DNA from: Maioricimonas rarisocia
GTDB taxonomy: Bacteria; Planctomycetota; Planctomycetia; Planctomycetales; Planctomycetaceae
DNA: 64,000 nt
Assembly: GCF_007747795.1 (NCBI RefSeq)
Contig: NZ_CP036275.1
Location: forward strand, 1,850,001 to 1,914,000
Direction: 5' to 3'
The position numbers were made by a program, and so were the translations under genes. The notes under the pieces are model-generated. The model worked only from the letters and a program-made list of their open reading frames with translations, was not told the DNA's origin and searched no databases. Position 1 is the stretch's first letter. Each line of letters begins with the position of its first letter. Below, in pieces: positions 17,340-26,346 of the stretch.

Positions 17340-18170
17340 TCAGCGGGGTTTGCGGAGGAACTTCTTTGCGGGAAGCTGGCGTTCCAGCCCGTAGGTGACG
17401 TGCCGCAGGTGGTCGATGAGACCCTGGCGGCAGGTCAGCTCGGTCAGTTCCTCCGGCGGGATCGGTTCGCCGATGACGACCTGCACGCGGCGGCCGTGCT
17501 GGCGTTTCACTTCGTGCGTCAGCATGGCCAACCGCAGGGTCATGCTGAGGTTGCTGGCCAACTGGAACAGCCGGCTGTTCTGGCCGTGAAAGTAGACAGG
17601 CAGCACCGTTGCCGATGTAGCCCGGATGAGCTTCGAGGTAAAGGTTTTCCAGTCGGCATCGACCGCCTTGCCGAAGCCGCGCCGCGCAGTCGAGACGCCC
17701 CCGCTCGGGAAGATGACGACCGCACCTCCATCCTGCAGAAATCGGAGGGCCTCCGCCCGCGAGCGGATGTTCGTGGCCATCGCTTCCTTTGTGTCGTGGA
17801 AGTCGATGGGGAGCAGCCAGGGGCGGATCTCTTCGACCTGCTCGAGGACCGCGTTGATGAGGATCCGGAAATCGGGCCGCACCTTGGCGATGAGGTGACA
17901 GAGAATCATGCCGTCGATGACGCCGTACGGGTGATTCGCGACGACCACCAGCGGGCCTTCTTTCGGCGCGTCTTCGATCGGAAAGCCGATCTCTTCGACC
18001 ATCAGGTTCATCAGGCGAACGGAGGTGGCCCAGGGATCGAGCCCCTGTGCGAGCAGCGCGTGCCGGTCCTGGTACATACGGTCGAGCTTGCGTGATCCGC
18101 TGGCGCGTTCGATCGCGCGGACCATCCGCTTCTTCCACCGTTCGTTCACTTCCGTGGCGTAGGTGAACAT
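17340..18170 (-). CDS. PlsC-type 1-acyl-glycerophosphate acyltransferase family protein
   Basis: The 276-aa protein belongs to the lysophospholipid acyltransferase superfamily, which transfers acyl groups to phospholipid or aminolipid precursors at the inner membrane. The catalytic motif I is ANHPYGVIDG; although N-H-P-Y replaces the usual N-H-x4-D spacing, H and the downstream D are present. The second motif IFPSGGVST replaces the usual F-P-E-G with F-P-S-G. This variant is typical of the hemolysin/OlsA-like branch. I start at the ATG at 18170, 19 nt after aguA; longer starts overlap aguA. It is the last gene of the DHS-aguB-aguA operon, and its link to polyamines is not obvious. Confidence 0.8.
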   Translation of the reverse strand: MFTYATEVNERWKKRMVRAIERASGSRKLDRMYQDRHALLAQGLDPWATSVRLMNLMVEEIGFPIEDAPKEGPLVVVANHPYGVIDGMILCHLIAKVRPDFRILINAVLEQVEEIRPWLLPIDFHDTKEAMATNIRSRAEALRFLQDGGAVVIFPSGGVSTARRGFGKAVDADWKTFTSKLIRATSATVLPVYFHGQNSRLFQLASNLSMTLRLAMLTHEVKRQHGRRVQVVIGEPIPPEELTELTCRQGLIDHLRHVTYGLERQLPAKKFLRKPR

Positions 18171-18189
18171 TCTGCCGTCTCCGCTTCTT

Positions 18190-19251
18190 TCAGCAGGCGG
18201 GCTGCTGCTGAGTGACGCAGTGGATCGCCCCCAGCCCCCAGACCAGTGCCGTGCAGTCAATTCCGATCACCAGGCGATCGGGAAACAGCCCCTGCAGTGT
18301 CTCCAGGGCGGTTCGATCGCTCTTCTGCCCGTAGACGGGGACGATGACCCGTCGATTGGCAATGTAAAAGTTTGCGTAACTGGCCGGAAGCCGTTCTCCG
18401 TCAAAGTATACGGGGCGCGGCATCGGGAGGTTCACGATTTTGAAGGCGCGCCCCTGTTGATCGGTCATCGATTCCAGCCGCCGCAGATTCTCCTGCAGTG
18501 GCTGATAGTTCTCATCCTGCGGATCCTCTTCGACAACCGTCACAATCGTGTCGGCCGCGACAAACCGGGTGATGTCGTCCACATGGCCGTCGGTGTCGTC
18601 ACCCACGATTCCGTCGCCGAGCCACAGAATGTTGGTCACTCCCAGATACCGCCGCAGGGCCTGCTCGATCTCTTCACGGGACCGCTCGGGGTTCCGGTTG
18701 GGGTGAAACAGGCAGGATTCGGTCGTCAGCAGGGTGCCGCGGCCGTTGACGTCGATTGAGCCCCCTTCGAGCACCATGTTCGGTGTGAAGCAGAGCTCGG
18801 CAGCTTCGTGGGCGATCCGGGAGGGGATCATGTTGTCCTGGTCGAACGGGGGGTACTTGTTCCCCCAGCTGTTGTAGCCCCAGTTGACGATCGCCCGTTC
18901 GCGGCGACCTTCCATGTCGCGGACGATGTAGCAGGGACCGTGATCGCGGACCCAGGCATCGTCCGTCGGGTGATGGTGAAACCGGACCCGGTCCGGTGAA
19001 ACGCCGGCCCGCTTCAGTCGACCGGCCACATCTTCGGCCATTTCTTCGTCCCGAACGTTGATGCGGACCGTCTCGGACTCGGCCAGGATGGCGGCGAGCT
19101 GGACGAACACGTCGGGGACGGGCTCGAAATTGCCCGGCCAGGTCTCTTCGCGATGCGGCCAGGAGAGCCATGTCGCTTCGTGCGGCTCCCATTCGGCCGG
19201 CATGCGGAATCCGTACGCCGCGGGCATCGGGGAATCGGGACTGAGTGTCAT
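18190..19251 (-). CDS. aguA: agmatine deiminase
   Basis: AguA hydrolyses agmatine to N-carbamoylputrescine and ammonia. The 353-aa protein has the Porphyromonas-type peptidylarginine/agmatine deiminase fold: MPAEWEPHEATWLSWPHRE at the N-terminus, DDAWVRDHGPCY, EGGSIDVNG, DGHVDDITRF (catalytic His and Asp) and the C-terminal GLGAIHCVTQQ, in which C345 is the nucleophile. The start ATG is at 19251, 22 nt after aguB. Together with SpeA and AguB it completes arginine to putrescine. Confidence 0.96.
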   Translation of the reverse strand: MTLSPDSPMPAAYGFRMPAEWEPHEATWLSWPHREETWPGNFEPVPDVFVQLAAILAESETVRINVRDEEMAEDVAGRLKRAGVSPDRVRFHHHPTDDAWVRDHGPCYIVRDMEGRRERAIVNWGYNSWGNKYPPFDQDNMIPSRIAHEAAELCFTPNMVLEGGSIDVNGRGTLLTTESCLFHPNRNPERSREEIEQALRRYLGVTNILWLGDGIVGDDTDGHVDDITRFVAADTIVTVVEEDPQDENYQPLQENLRRLESMTDQQGRAFKIVNLPMPRPVYFDGERLPASYANFYIANRRVIVPVYGQKSDRTALETLQGLFPDRLVIGIDCTALVWGLGAIHCVTQQQPAC

Positions 19252-19273
19252 GCGTGTTGAAGGCCTGCCGCTG

Positions 19274-20167
19274 TTACCTGGCGTCCAGGAATCGTTCGGT
19301 CAGCTCGCCGTAGGCGTCGATCCGTCGGTCTCGCAGGAACGGCCAGTGAGTGCGCTGAATGTCCAGTGCGGAGAAGTCGCATTCGCTGATGACGATCGCT
19401 TCGTCGTTGACGCTTCCTTCGGTCAGAATCGTTCCGGCCGGGTCGCAGATGAAGCTTTGTCCCCAGAATTCGATACCGCCGTCGGGGTCTCCTTCGTGTC
19501 CGACCCGGTTGGCCGCCGCTACGTAGACACCGTTGGCGATGGCGTGGCTTCGCTGGATCGTCTGCCAGGAGGCGTGCTGGGCCATGCCGAAGTCCGACTT
19601 CTCCTGCGGATGCCAGCCGATCGCCGTCGGGTAGAACAGGATCTGGGCTCCCTGCAGGGCGGTCAGCCGGGCTGCTTCAGGATACCACTGATCCCAGCAG
19701 ATGAGCACACCGACCCGTCCGTAACGGGTGTCGAACGTGCGGAATCCCAGATCGCCGGGCGTGAAGTAGAACTTCTCGTAGAACAGCGGATCGTCCGGGA
19801 TGTGCATCTTGCGGTACAGACCGCACTGGCGGCCGTCGGCGTCGAACACCACCGCGGTGTTGTGGTACAGGCCGGGGGCCCGCCGTTCGAACAGTGAGCC
19901 GACGACGACGACCTCCTGCTCGCGGGCGACGGCAGCGAGCGCCTCGGTGCTGGGGCCGGGGATCGGTTCGGCCAGCTGGAACTTGTCGTGATCTTCAGTC
20001 TGGCAGAAGTAGTGAGAGCGAAACAGCTCCTGCGTGCAGACGATCTGTGCCCCCTGCTTTGCCGCGTCCCGGATCTTCTCCACGGTGGCGTCGAGGTTGT
20101 GCTGCAGATCATCCGTGACGCGGGACTGAATCAGCGCGACGACGGCTTTGTCGGTGCGATCAGGCAT
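19274..20167 (-). CDS. aguB: N-carbamoylputrescine amidase
   Basis: AguB converts N-carbamoylputrescine to putrescine, CO2 and ammonia. The 297-aa protein is a nitrilase-superfamily member with the Glu-Lys-Cys triad visible as E47 (CTQELF), K120 (GLYRKMHIPDDP) and C157 (VLICWDQWYPEAAR). The sequence SDFGMAQHASWQTIQRSHAI is typical of this subfamily. It starts at 20167, 36 nt after the DHS-like gene, and precedes aguA by 22 nt. Confidence 0.96.
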   Translation of the reverse strand: MPDRTDKAVVALIQSRVTDDLQHNLDATVEKIRDAAKQGAQIVCTQELFRSHYFCQTEDHDKFQLAEPIPGPSTEALAAVAREQEVVVVGSLFERRAPGLYHNTAVVFDADGRQCGLYRKMHIPDDPLFYEKFYFTPGDLGFRTFDTRYGRVGVLICWDQWYPEAARLTALQGAQILFYPTAIGWHPQEKSDFGMAQHASWQTIQRSHAIANGVYVAAANRVGHEGDPDGGIEFWGQSFICDPAGTILTEGSVNDEAIVISECDFSALDIQRTHWPFLRDRRIDAYGELTERFLDAR

Positions 20168-20203
20168 CGGTTCGTCCCTGGTCCGGTGTGTAAGGTGACG
20201 GGT

Positions 20204-21286
20204 TCAGGCATCGCTGCCGTCCATTTCCGAGAACACGCCGTGCATCAGCAGCGGCCAGGCGAGCGTGGCGTCGGAATGGACTTCGGCAAAGCGGCCCCCT
20301 TCGGCGGGCGGCACGAATTTGCCCCAGCTGACTCCTTCGGAGTACGTACAGCCGGACAGGCCGCCCCAGTGGACCGGCTCCGGACAGATCCGGATCCCGT
20401 ACTGGAACCGCGGAGCCGTCAGCTTCGTGCCGACACGGTGGTTGGTAATGTCAATATACGGGCCGACCTGCTGGGCCCAGTTCCGGGGAACGCCCCCGCC
20501 GATGGTGAAGATCCCCAGCCGCTCGGCGGTGCCGGCCAGCCGCGCGTAGTGCTGCAGGTCGAGAAACGGGTTGAACGGCGGGACGGCCTGCAGCGCCTCT
20601 TCGTATGTCAGTTTGCTGCGGTCGACGTCTTTCAGCGCCGCTCCCATCGCCCAGGTCGAGACATCCAGGCCGACTTCGCTGTCGGTGAAGGCGGGGATGA
20701 AGACCGGCACGTTCTGGCGGTAGGCGCTGCGGAGAATCCCCGCACCGCTGTCGGCTTCGTCGAGTGCCTGGCCCAGTGCCCGGCAGAGCGACGAGGAACA
20801 CCACGTCCCGCCGGGTGGATCGGTCTGGGTGAGCACAGTCCGGACGAGTTCCTCGACCTCGTTGAGGTTGGACTCCATCTCGAGCGTGTCGTAGATGCGG
20901 TTGTAGCCCTTCTCGAACAGGTCGGTATCCGACTTCGAGGGATCGTACCGATAGTGGGCCAGACCGATCGATTCGGTCAGGCCGTGGGCCATCAGAGCTC
21001 CGGTGGAAATGACCGCCTGGACGGTGCCGCGGTCGATCATCTCGCAGATGATGCGGCCCATCTTGGCGACGGTCATGGCGCCGGAGAGTGTGAGCACGAC
21101 GCGGCAGCCTTCGTCGCGGAACATTTCCAGAGCGATGTCGAAGGCTTCTCCGAGCTGGCGGCCGGCGAAGGCGGTCCGGGCCATGCTCCGCAGCAGGTCG
21201 GGGGTTGAGTCGACTTTGCTGAGGTCGAGACTTTCCAGCGGGACCAGACCATCCTGGCGCCCGTCGTGCAACTCGCGATGCTGCAT
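20204..21286 (-). CDS. deoxyhypusine synthase-like enzyme
   Basis: The 360-aa protein belongs to the deoxyhypusine synthase family, NAD-dependent enzymes that move the aminobutyl group of spermidine. The family core is visible as LTLSGAMTVAKMG, VQAVISTGALMAHG, FIPAFTDSEVG and SEGVSWGKF, whose K323 aligns with the active-site lysine that forms the imine intermediate, followed by VHSDATLAWPLL. Bacteria lack eIF5A, the eukaryotic substrate, so the acceptor is more likely a free diamine such as putrescine, giving homospermidine, or agmatine. It heads an operon with aguB and aguA and diverges from speA, which supports a polyamine role. The exact reaction is inference. Confidence 0.9.
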   Translation of the reverse strand: MQHRELHDGRQDGLVPLESLDLSKVDSTPDLLRSMARTAFAGRQLGEAFDIALEMFRDEGCRVVLTLSGAMTVAKMGRIICEMIDRGTVQAVISTGALMAHGLTESIGLAHYRYDPSKSDTDLFEKGYNRIYDTLEMESNLNEVEELVRTVLTQTDPPGGTWCSSSLCRALGQALDEADSGAGILRSAYRQNVPVFIPAFTDSEVGLDVSTWAMGAALKDVDRSKLTYEEALQAVPPFNPFLDLQHYARLAGTAERLGIFTIGGGVPRNWAQQVGPYIDITNHRVGTKLTAPRFQYGIRICPEPVHWGGLSGCTYSEGVSWGKFVPPAEGGRFAEVHSDATLAWPLLMHGVFSEMDGSDA

Positions 21287-21401
21287 CGTCGGTGATCCTT
21301 GGTGCGATTCGCTCGCGTCGCGTGGGGCAGGCGTGCCCGCACGTGGTGTGGGAAAGTGGCGGCGAACTGACGGCCGCCCGGCGTGGCCGGCAGCAGCGCT
21401 G

Positions 21402-21431
21402 ACGATAGAAGTCGGGCGGTCAGCCGGTCAA
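21402..21431 (-). promoter_or_regulatory. candidate promoter for DHS-aguB-aguA-acyltransferase operon
   Basis: On the minus strand TTGACC (21426-21431) and TATCGT (21402-21407) are separated by 18 nt, matching the sigma-70 consensus at five and four positions. The start would lie about 110 nt before the ATG of the DHS-like gene. It is back to back with the speA promoter. Confidence 0.45.
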
Positions 21432-21540
21432 GCACCGTGCGTGCCGGTTTTGAAGTTCCCGTGAACAGAATTCGATGCCGCGTGACATTGGCGAAGCCGG
21501 TCTGCTGCGGTCCTTGTCATCCGGACCGAAACAGCGAGAA

Positions 21541-21568
21541 TTGAAAACTCGCAAGCGGCGGATATAGT
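21541..21568 (+). promoter_or_regulatory. candidate sigma-70 promoter for speA
   Basis: TTGAAA (21541-21546) and TATAGT (21563-21568) are separated by 16 nt, and each matches five of six consensus positions. Transcription would start near 21575, about 46 nt before the speA ATG. It shares a ~330-nt intergenic region with the oppositely directed operon promoter, so one regulator could control both. Confidence 0.7.
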
Positions 21569-21620
21569 TCGCGATTCCCTTTTTCCCGCGGTTGCCTGAA
21601 ACGGAAGGCGGTGCCTCTAC

Positions 21621-23546
21621 ATGGATCTTGAAACTGCGTTGAAGCCGTGGACCACCGCCGACGCCACGGAATTGTACGAAGTTGCCCGGTGGGGCAACGG
21701 GTACTTTTCGATCGGCGAGAACGGCCACCTGCAGGTTCACCCGGATCGCGACACCTCGCGGTCGATTGATCTGAAGGAAGTGATCGACCGTCTGCAACTG
21801 CGGGGACTGGATCTGCCGATCCTGGTCCGCTTCAACGGGATTCTCAAGGATCGGCTGCGCGAGCTGCACGACGTCTTTCAGCGCGCCATCACCGATCACG
21901 AGTACCAGGGTTCGTACTCCTGCGTGTACCCGATCAAGGTGAACCAGCAGCGCGAGGTCGTCGAAAAGATCGTCGAATACGGCCGGCCGCTTGGGTTCGG
22001 GCTCGAAGCGGGCAGCAAGCCGGAACTGCTGGCGGTTGTCGCAGTCGCCGAGCCGGGCACGCCAATCATCTGCAACGGCTTCAAGGATGACGAATTCATC
22101 GAGATGGCGATGATCGCGCAGAAGATCGGCCATCACGTCATCCCCGTCGTCGAGAAATACACCGAGCTCGGGCTGGTACTGAAGTACGCGAAAAAGGTGG
22201 GCGTGCGGCCGCAGATCGGCATGCGGATCAAGCTCGCCTCCCGCGGATCGGGCCGCTGGCAGTCGTCGGGCGGTTACCGCTCGAAGTTCGGGCTGACCGT
22301 CGGCGAAGTGCTCAAGGGGCTCGAAGAACTCGAGCAGCTCGGCATGGCCGACTGCTTCAAGCTGCTGCATTTCCACATCGGCAGTCAGGTGACCAACATC
22401 CGGATGCTCAAGGCGGCCATCAACGAGGCGGCCCGGGTGTACGTGTCGCTCAAGAAGCGGGGGGCCGGTCTGGAGTACCTCGACGTCGGCGGCGGACTGG
22501 GGGTGGACTACGACGGTTCGCAGACCAACTACGAATCGAGCATGAACTACACGTTGCAGGAATACGCCAACGACGTGGTCCATCACGTCGTCACGGTCTG
22601 CAACGAGGCGGACGTCCCGCACCCCAACATCGTCTCCGAGAGTGGCCGGGCGATTGCGGCGTTCCACAGCATTCTCGTGTTCGGGACACTTGGCGTCTCC
22701 GAACAGGGGAACGGACAGGAGATCCCCGCCGAGATTCCCGAAGAATACGAGCAGCCGCTGCACGACCTGCACGCCGCCTGTCAGCAGGTCAACGGCCGCA
22801 ACATGCTCGAGATGTACCACGATGCGCAGCAGTCGCTGGACATGGCGATGAACCTGTTCACCGCCGGCTACCTGTCGATCGAACAGCGGGTGCTGGCCGA
22901 GCAGCTGTACTTCGCCATCTGCCACAAGATCCGCCGGCTGACGCGGGATCTCGAATATGTCTCCGACGAGCTGACCAGTTTCGACCGCATGCTCTCGGAC
23001 AGCTACTTCTGCAATTTCTCGCTGTTCCAGTCGATGCCGGACAGCTGGGCGATCAAGCAGCTGTTCCCCGTCATGCCGATTCACCGGCTCGAGGAACGGC
23101 CGACCCGGCACGGCGTACTGTGCGACATTACCTGTGATTCGGACGGCAAGATCGACACCTTTATCGATCGCCGTGACGTCAAGAAGACGCTGCTGCTGCA
23201 CCGCTTCGACGGATCGCCGTACTGTCTGGCCGCATTTCTGATCGGGGCCTATCAGGAGATCCTCGGCGACCTGCACAACCTGTTTGGCGATCCGAACGCT
23301 GTCCACGTCGATCTGGACGACGAAGGAAAGGTGCGGGTCGAGGCGATCGTCAAGGGGGACACCGTTAGCGAGGTGCTCGATTACGTCGAATTCAAACCGA
23401 CCGAAATGATTGGCCGGATGCAGATGTCCGTCGAGAAGGCGGTCCGGGCCGGTCGCATCGACAATCAGCAGGCGGGGCAGTTCCTCAAGTTCTACGAGCA
23501 GAGCCTGGGCGGCTACACCTACCTCGAAGAGCCGCAGGAAGACTGA
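21621..23546 (+). CDS. speA: biosynthetic arginine decarboxylase
   Basis: SpeA is a PLP enzyme that decarboxylates arginine to agmatine. The 641-aa protein has the usual length and fold III features: YSCVYPIKVNQQREVVE with the PLP lysine near residue 109, FGLEAGSKPELL, LHFHIGSQVTNI, YLDVGGGLGVDYDGS and the Ser-Glu-Ser-Gly phosphate loop NIVSESGRA. Near the C-terminus DSYFCNFSLFQS contains the residues contributed to the neighbouring active site. GGAAGG precedes the ATG at 21621. It is the first enzyme of the pathway completed by the divergent aguA and aguB genes. Confidence 0.97.
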   Translation: MDLETALKPWTTADATELYEVARWGNGYFSIGENGHLQVHPDRDTSRSIDLKEVIDRLQLRGLDLPILVRFNGILKDRLRELHDVFQRAITDHEYQGSYSCVYPIKVNQQREVVEKIVEYGRPLGFGLEAGSKPELLAVVAVAEPGTPIICNGFKDDEFIEMAMIAQKIGHHVIPVVEKYTELGLVLKYAKKVGVRPQIGMRIKLASRGSGRWQSSGGYRSKFGLTVGEVLKGLEELEQLGMADCFKLLHFHIGSQVTNIRMLKAAINEAARVYVSLKKRGAGLEYLDVGGGLGVDYDGSQTNYESSMNYTLQEYANDVVHHVVTVCNEADVPHPNIVSESGRAIAAFHSILVFGTLGVSEQGNGQEIPAEIPEEYEQPLHDLHAACQQVNGRNMLEMYHDAQQSLDMAMNLFTAGYLSIEQRVLAEQLYFAICHKIRRLTRDLEYVSDELTSFDRMLSDSYFCNFSLFQSMPDSWAIKQLFPVMPIHRLEERPTRHGVLCDITCDSDGKIDTFIDRRDVKKTLLLHRFDGSPYCLAAFLIGAYQEILGDLHNLFGDPNAVHVDLDDEGKVRVEAIVKGDTVSEVLDYVEFKPTEMIGRMQMSVEKAVRAGRIDNQQAGQFLKFYEQSLGGYTYLEEPQED

Positions 23547-23564
23547 CCCCGGTTCAGTGACGCC

Positions 23565-25250
23565 TCAGGCGTGCGATTCGGTTCGGGACTCGGCCCGTCG
23601 CTGTCGGTAGAACTTCAGGCCGGGAACGAAGAAGCAGGCGGCGCTGACGATCCCGAAGATGCTCAAGCCCGCAGCGGGAAACAGTGCCATCGGGATGCAG
23701 GTGAGAAACAGCAGCAGGGCCGGGATGTAGAACTCGCCGGAGAGGATGCCGGCTTTCACGACGAAGACGGCCCCGGCAATCAGGGCCAGCACGGGCGAGA
23801 GTCTCAGGGGAGCGAGCCCCAGCAGCCCTTCGACGAGGAACAGCATCGTCGAGCAGGCCATGCTGGCCGCCCACACGTGGGCGATCTGTCGTTCGACGAA
23901 CGTGACCGGGCCCGCCCGTCTGCGCAGATTCCAGAAGATCAGCGCCCACGTCCCGAGTCCGAAGGTCCACAGGCCGGCATAGGCGAGCCGTTCGCGAACC
24001 GGCACATGCTGCATCCAGTTCGTCACCAGGCACAGCACAAGCAGTACGAAGGCGTGCCACATCCACAGCAGGCCCCAGTTCTCCAGCACGCCGATGTGGT
24101 GTGTCGGTCGGAAAGCCCGGCTGAGGATCTGGCTGAAGTGTGACGATCGAGCCGCGATCGGCTCGTGCCTGAGGAATGATTCCAGATCGTCGGCCAGGTC
24201 GTCGGCGGTGACGTAGCGGAGGTCGGCCGGTTTCTGCAGCGCCTTCAGCGCGATCATCTCGAGGTCAGGGTCCGCATTGGGGTTGAGCAGGCGCGGCGGG
24301 GGCGGTTCCTGTTCGAGCACCATCAGGACGGTGTCGACGGGCGAAGCGGATTGAAACGGTGCCCGCCCGGTCAGCGTCGCGTAGAGAATCGCCCCCAGGC
24401 TGTAGATGTCGGTGGCCGGACTCACTTCCCCACGATTGCCAAGAGCCTGTTCGGGCGCCATGTAGCCGGGAGTGCCGACGATCGCACCGGAGTGCGTCAG
24501 TGTCGAAGCCGCTGCGGGATCCTGGCCTGCCGCCGGGATCCGTTTGGCGAGTCCGAAGTCGCTGACGAACGGGCGTCCGGACGCGTCGATGAGGATGTTG
24601 GACGGTTTCAGATCCCGGTGGAGGACGCCCTGGCGGTGGGCATGGGCGATGGCGCGGCAGACCGGAATCAGCAGACGGGCGGCATCGCGGGGAGGAAGCG
24701 GTCCGTCAATCAGCCGCCGGGCGAGTGTACTTCCTTCGACGTACCGCATCGTGAAGTAGGGGCGGCCTTCGAGTTCACCCACTTCGTAGACATGGACGAT
24801 GTGCGGATGGTCGAGTCGTGCTGCCGACGCGGACTCGGCGCGGAATCGTTCGAGATCGGTCTCGGTTGCCAGATCTCCCTGCAGGAGCATCTTGAGGGCG
24901 ACAACGCGGTTGAGGTCGATCTGGCGCGCCCGATAGACGATCCCCATCCCTCCCCGGCCGAGTTCTTCCAGGAGCTCGAAATCGCCCGCGCGGCGGGGGA
25001 CTTCGGCTGTGGTCGTGGGAGTTGCTTCCGGAAGCAAATCGGGAGCCGGGGGCTCGCCGGGCGAGGGATCGCTGACGAAGTCTTCAGCCATCTGCACGGT
25101 GGCCCAGAGCTGGCGAAGCTCGTCGGCGAGATCCGGGGCGGCCTGGACAAATCGGTTAATGTCGATGGGTTCGCCCTGCCGTTGTCGGAGCAGCAGCTCG
25201 TCCAGCAGGTCGGCCAGTCGTTCGTCGCTGGTTGGATCGGATTTGCGCAT
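23565..25250 (-). CDS. membrane Ser/Thr protein kinase (Hanks type)
   Basis: The 561-aa protein begins with ~80 residues of a helical planctomycete kinase leader (DERLADLLDELLLRQRQGEP). The kinase domain at ~90-350 carries the P-loop LGRGGMGIVY, VALKML, the catalytic loop HRDLKPSNIL, DFG, the APE motif GYMAPEQ and DIYSLGAILY. The last ~190 residues contain about six hydrophobic segments, so the kinase is bound to the inner membrane with a catalytic N-terminal cytoplasmic part. No sensor domain is recognisable beyond the membrane bundle. I start at the ATG at 25250. The gene converges on speA with an 18-nt gap and diverges from coaE. Confidence 0.93.
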   Translation of the reverse strand: MRKSDPTSDERLADLLDELLLRQRQGEPIDINRFVQAAPDLADELRQLWATVQMAEDFVSDPSPGEPPAPDLLPEATPTTTAEVPRRAGDFELLEELGRGGMGIVYRARQIDLNRVVALKMLLQGDLATETDLERFRAESASAARLDHPHIVHVYEVGELEGRPYFTMRYVEGSTLARRLIDGPLPPRDAARLLIPVCRAIAHAHRQGVLHRDLKPSNILIDASGRPFVSDFGLAKRIPAAGQDPAAASTLTHSGAIVGTPGYMAPEQALGNRGEVSPATDIYSLGAILYATLTGRAPFQSASPVDTVLMVLEQEPPPPRLLNPNADPDLEMIALKALQKPADLRYVTADDLADDLESFLRHEPIAARSSHFSQILSRAFRPTHHIGVLENWGLLWMWHAFVLLVLCLVTNWMQHVPVRERLAYAGLWTFGLGTWALIFWNLRRRAGPVTFVERQIAHVWAASMACSTMLFLVEGLLGLAPLRLSPVLALIAGAVFVVKAGILSGEFYIPALLLFLTCIPMALFPAAGLSIFGIVSAACFFVPGLKFYRQRRAESRTESHA

Positions 25251-25535
25251 GGATTGGTCTGCGCGGATTGCATTGGCAGCCAACGATCACTGGTTGCCGC
25301 GACGTAGTGACAGATGGCTGCAGGACTGCGGAGATCGTAACCATGTGCGAGTTGCGAATGCAGGGGGGCAGGTCAAATTTCGGCAGATCAGGAGTTTCAT
25401 TGTTGACTTTCCGGGGGGTGTCGCGCAGCATTGAAAGGGCATTCCCTGGACCCTCTCTTATCCGGTAATGGAACGTCACCGGCCCTGCGTCAACGGATTG
25501 GCAGATCATCCAGACATTCCCCGGTTGTGAATCTG

Positions 25536-25563
25536 TTCAGAATGGTTTCCGCTGCGGTACAGT
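25536..25563 (+). promoter_or_regulatory. candidate promoter for coaE
   Basis: TTCAGA (25536-25541) and TACAGT (25558-25563) are separated by 16 nt, with four matches each to the sigma-70 consensus. The coaE GTG start lies about 59 nt downstream of the -10 box. The rest of the 371-nt gap 25,251-25,621 between the kinase and coaE shows no gene or obvious structure. Confidence 0.3.
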
Positions 25564-25621
25564 GTCTGGCCCGTGAACGTGGAGTAATCCGTCGGCGTCC
25601 AGTCGTCGGTGCAAATCAGTC

Positions 25622-26287
25622 GTGACAACCTCGAGAGCACCAGTCGTCGGGTTGATCGGCGGCATCGGATCGGGCAAGTCCGCGCTGGCCCGATGGGTTG
25701 CCGGGCAGCGCAACGTCCGCATCCTCGATGCCGATTCCGCGGGGCACCGTGCCCTCCAGAACGAGGCGGTACGTCAGCGGCTGTGTGAACGATTCGGAGA
25801 GGAAATCCTCGACGAAACAGGCGTGGTGAGTCGCCCGCAGCTGGCGGCGATCGTCTTCGGGATCACTCCCGAGCATCGTCAACACCGTGAAACTCTGGAG
25901 CAGATTGTCCACCCGGTCATTCGCGAGGACATTCGGGCCCAGTTGCAGCAGGCCGCCGCGGATCCAGCCGTGGAACTGATCCTCCTGGATGCCGCACTGT
26001 TGCTGGAAGCGGGCTGGAACGAACTGTGTGATGCGGTGGTCTTTGTCGACACTCCGCGTACTATTCGCCAGCAGCGCGTGCAGAGCAACCGGAACTGGAG
26101 CGAAGACGAGTTGCAGCGCCGGGAGGCGAACCAGCGGAGCGTGACAGAGAAACGGGCGGCGGCGGATGCCGTCGTCGACAATTCGCGATCAATTGAAGTT
26201 GCCGGAGGCCAGTTCCTCGAATGGTTTGAACGTCAGTTTCGGGCCCCTGATTGTGGTCGGAACCAGGCTGGACTGGCACCAGCCTGA
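25622..26287 (+). CDS. coaE: dephospho-CoA kinase (GTG start)
   Basis: CoaE phosphorylates the ribose 3'-hydroxyl of dephospho-CoA, the last step of CoA synthesis. The 221-aa protein has the P-loop GLIGGIGSGKS at residues 10-20, LDADSAGH, the CoA-binding HPVIRE segment and LILLDAALLLEAGW, where family members usually have V-P-L-L-F-E. The product starts at a GTG at 25622 with a weak ribosome-binding site. The C-terminal ~20 residues (after WFERQF) are an extra tail overlapping a terminator-like hairpin. Confidence 0.94.
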   Translation: MTTSRAPVVGLIGGIGSGKSALARWVAGQRNVRILDADSAGHRALQNEAVRQRLCERFGEEILDETGVVSRPQLAAIVFGITPEHRQHRETLEQIVHPVIREDIRAQLQQAAADPAVELILLDAALLLEAGWNELCDAVVFVDTPRTIRQQRVQSNRNWSEDELQRREANQRSVTEKRAAADAVVDNSRSIEVAGGQFLEWFERQFRAPDCGRNQAGLAPA

Positions 26288-26291
26288 TCGA
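26264..26291 (+). terminator. terminator-like hairpin overlapping the coaE stop
   Basis: A perfect 8-bp stem CAGGCTGG (26264-26271)/CCAGCCTG (26279-26286) with a 7-nt loop spans the last codons and stop of coaE and is followed by GATCGATTTTCG, a weak U run. It would end coaE transcription before the rho leader. Confidence 0.45.
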
Positions 26292-26346
26292 TTTTCGACC
26301 GGCCCCTTCCCAATTTGCCAGAATCCAGCATTCCAGGTTTGCGTTG

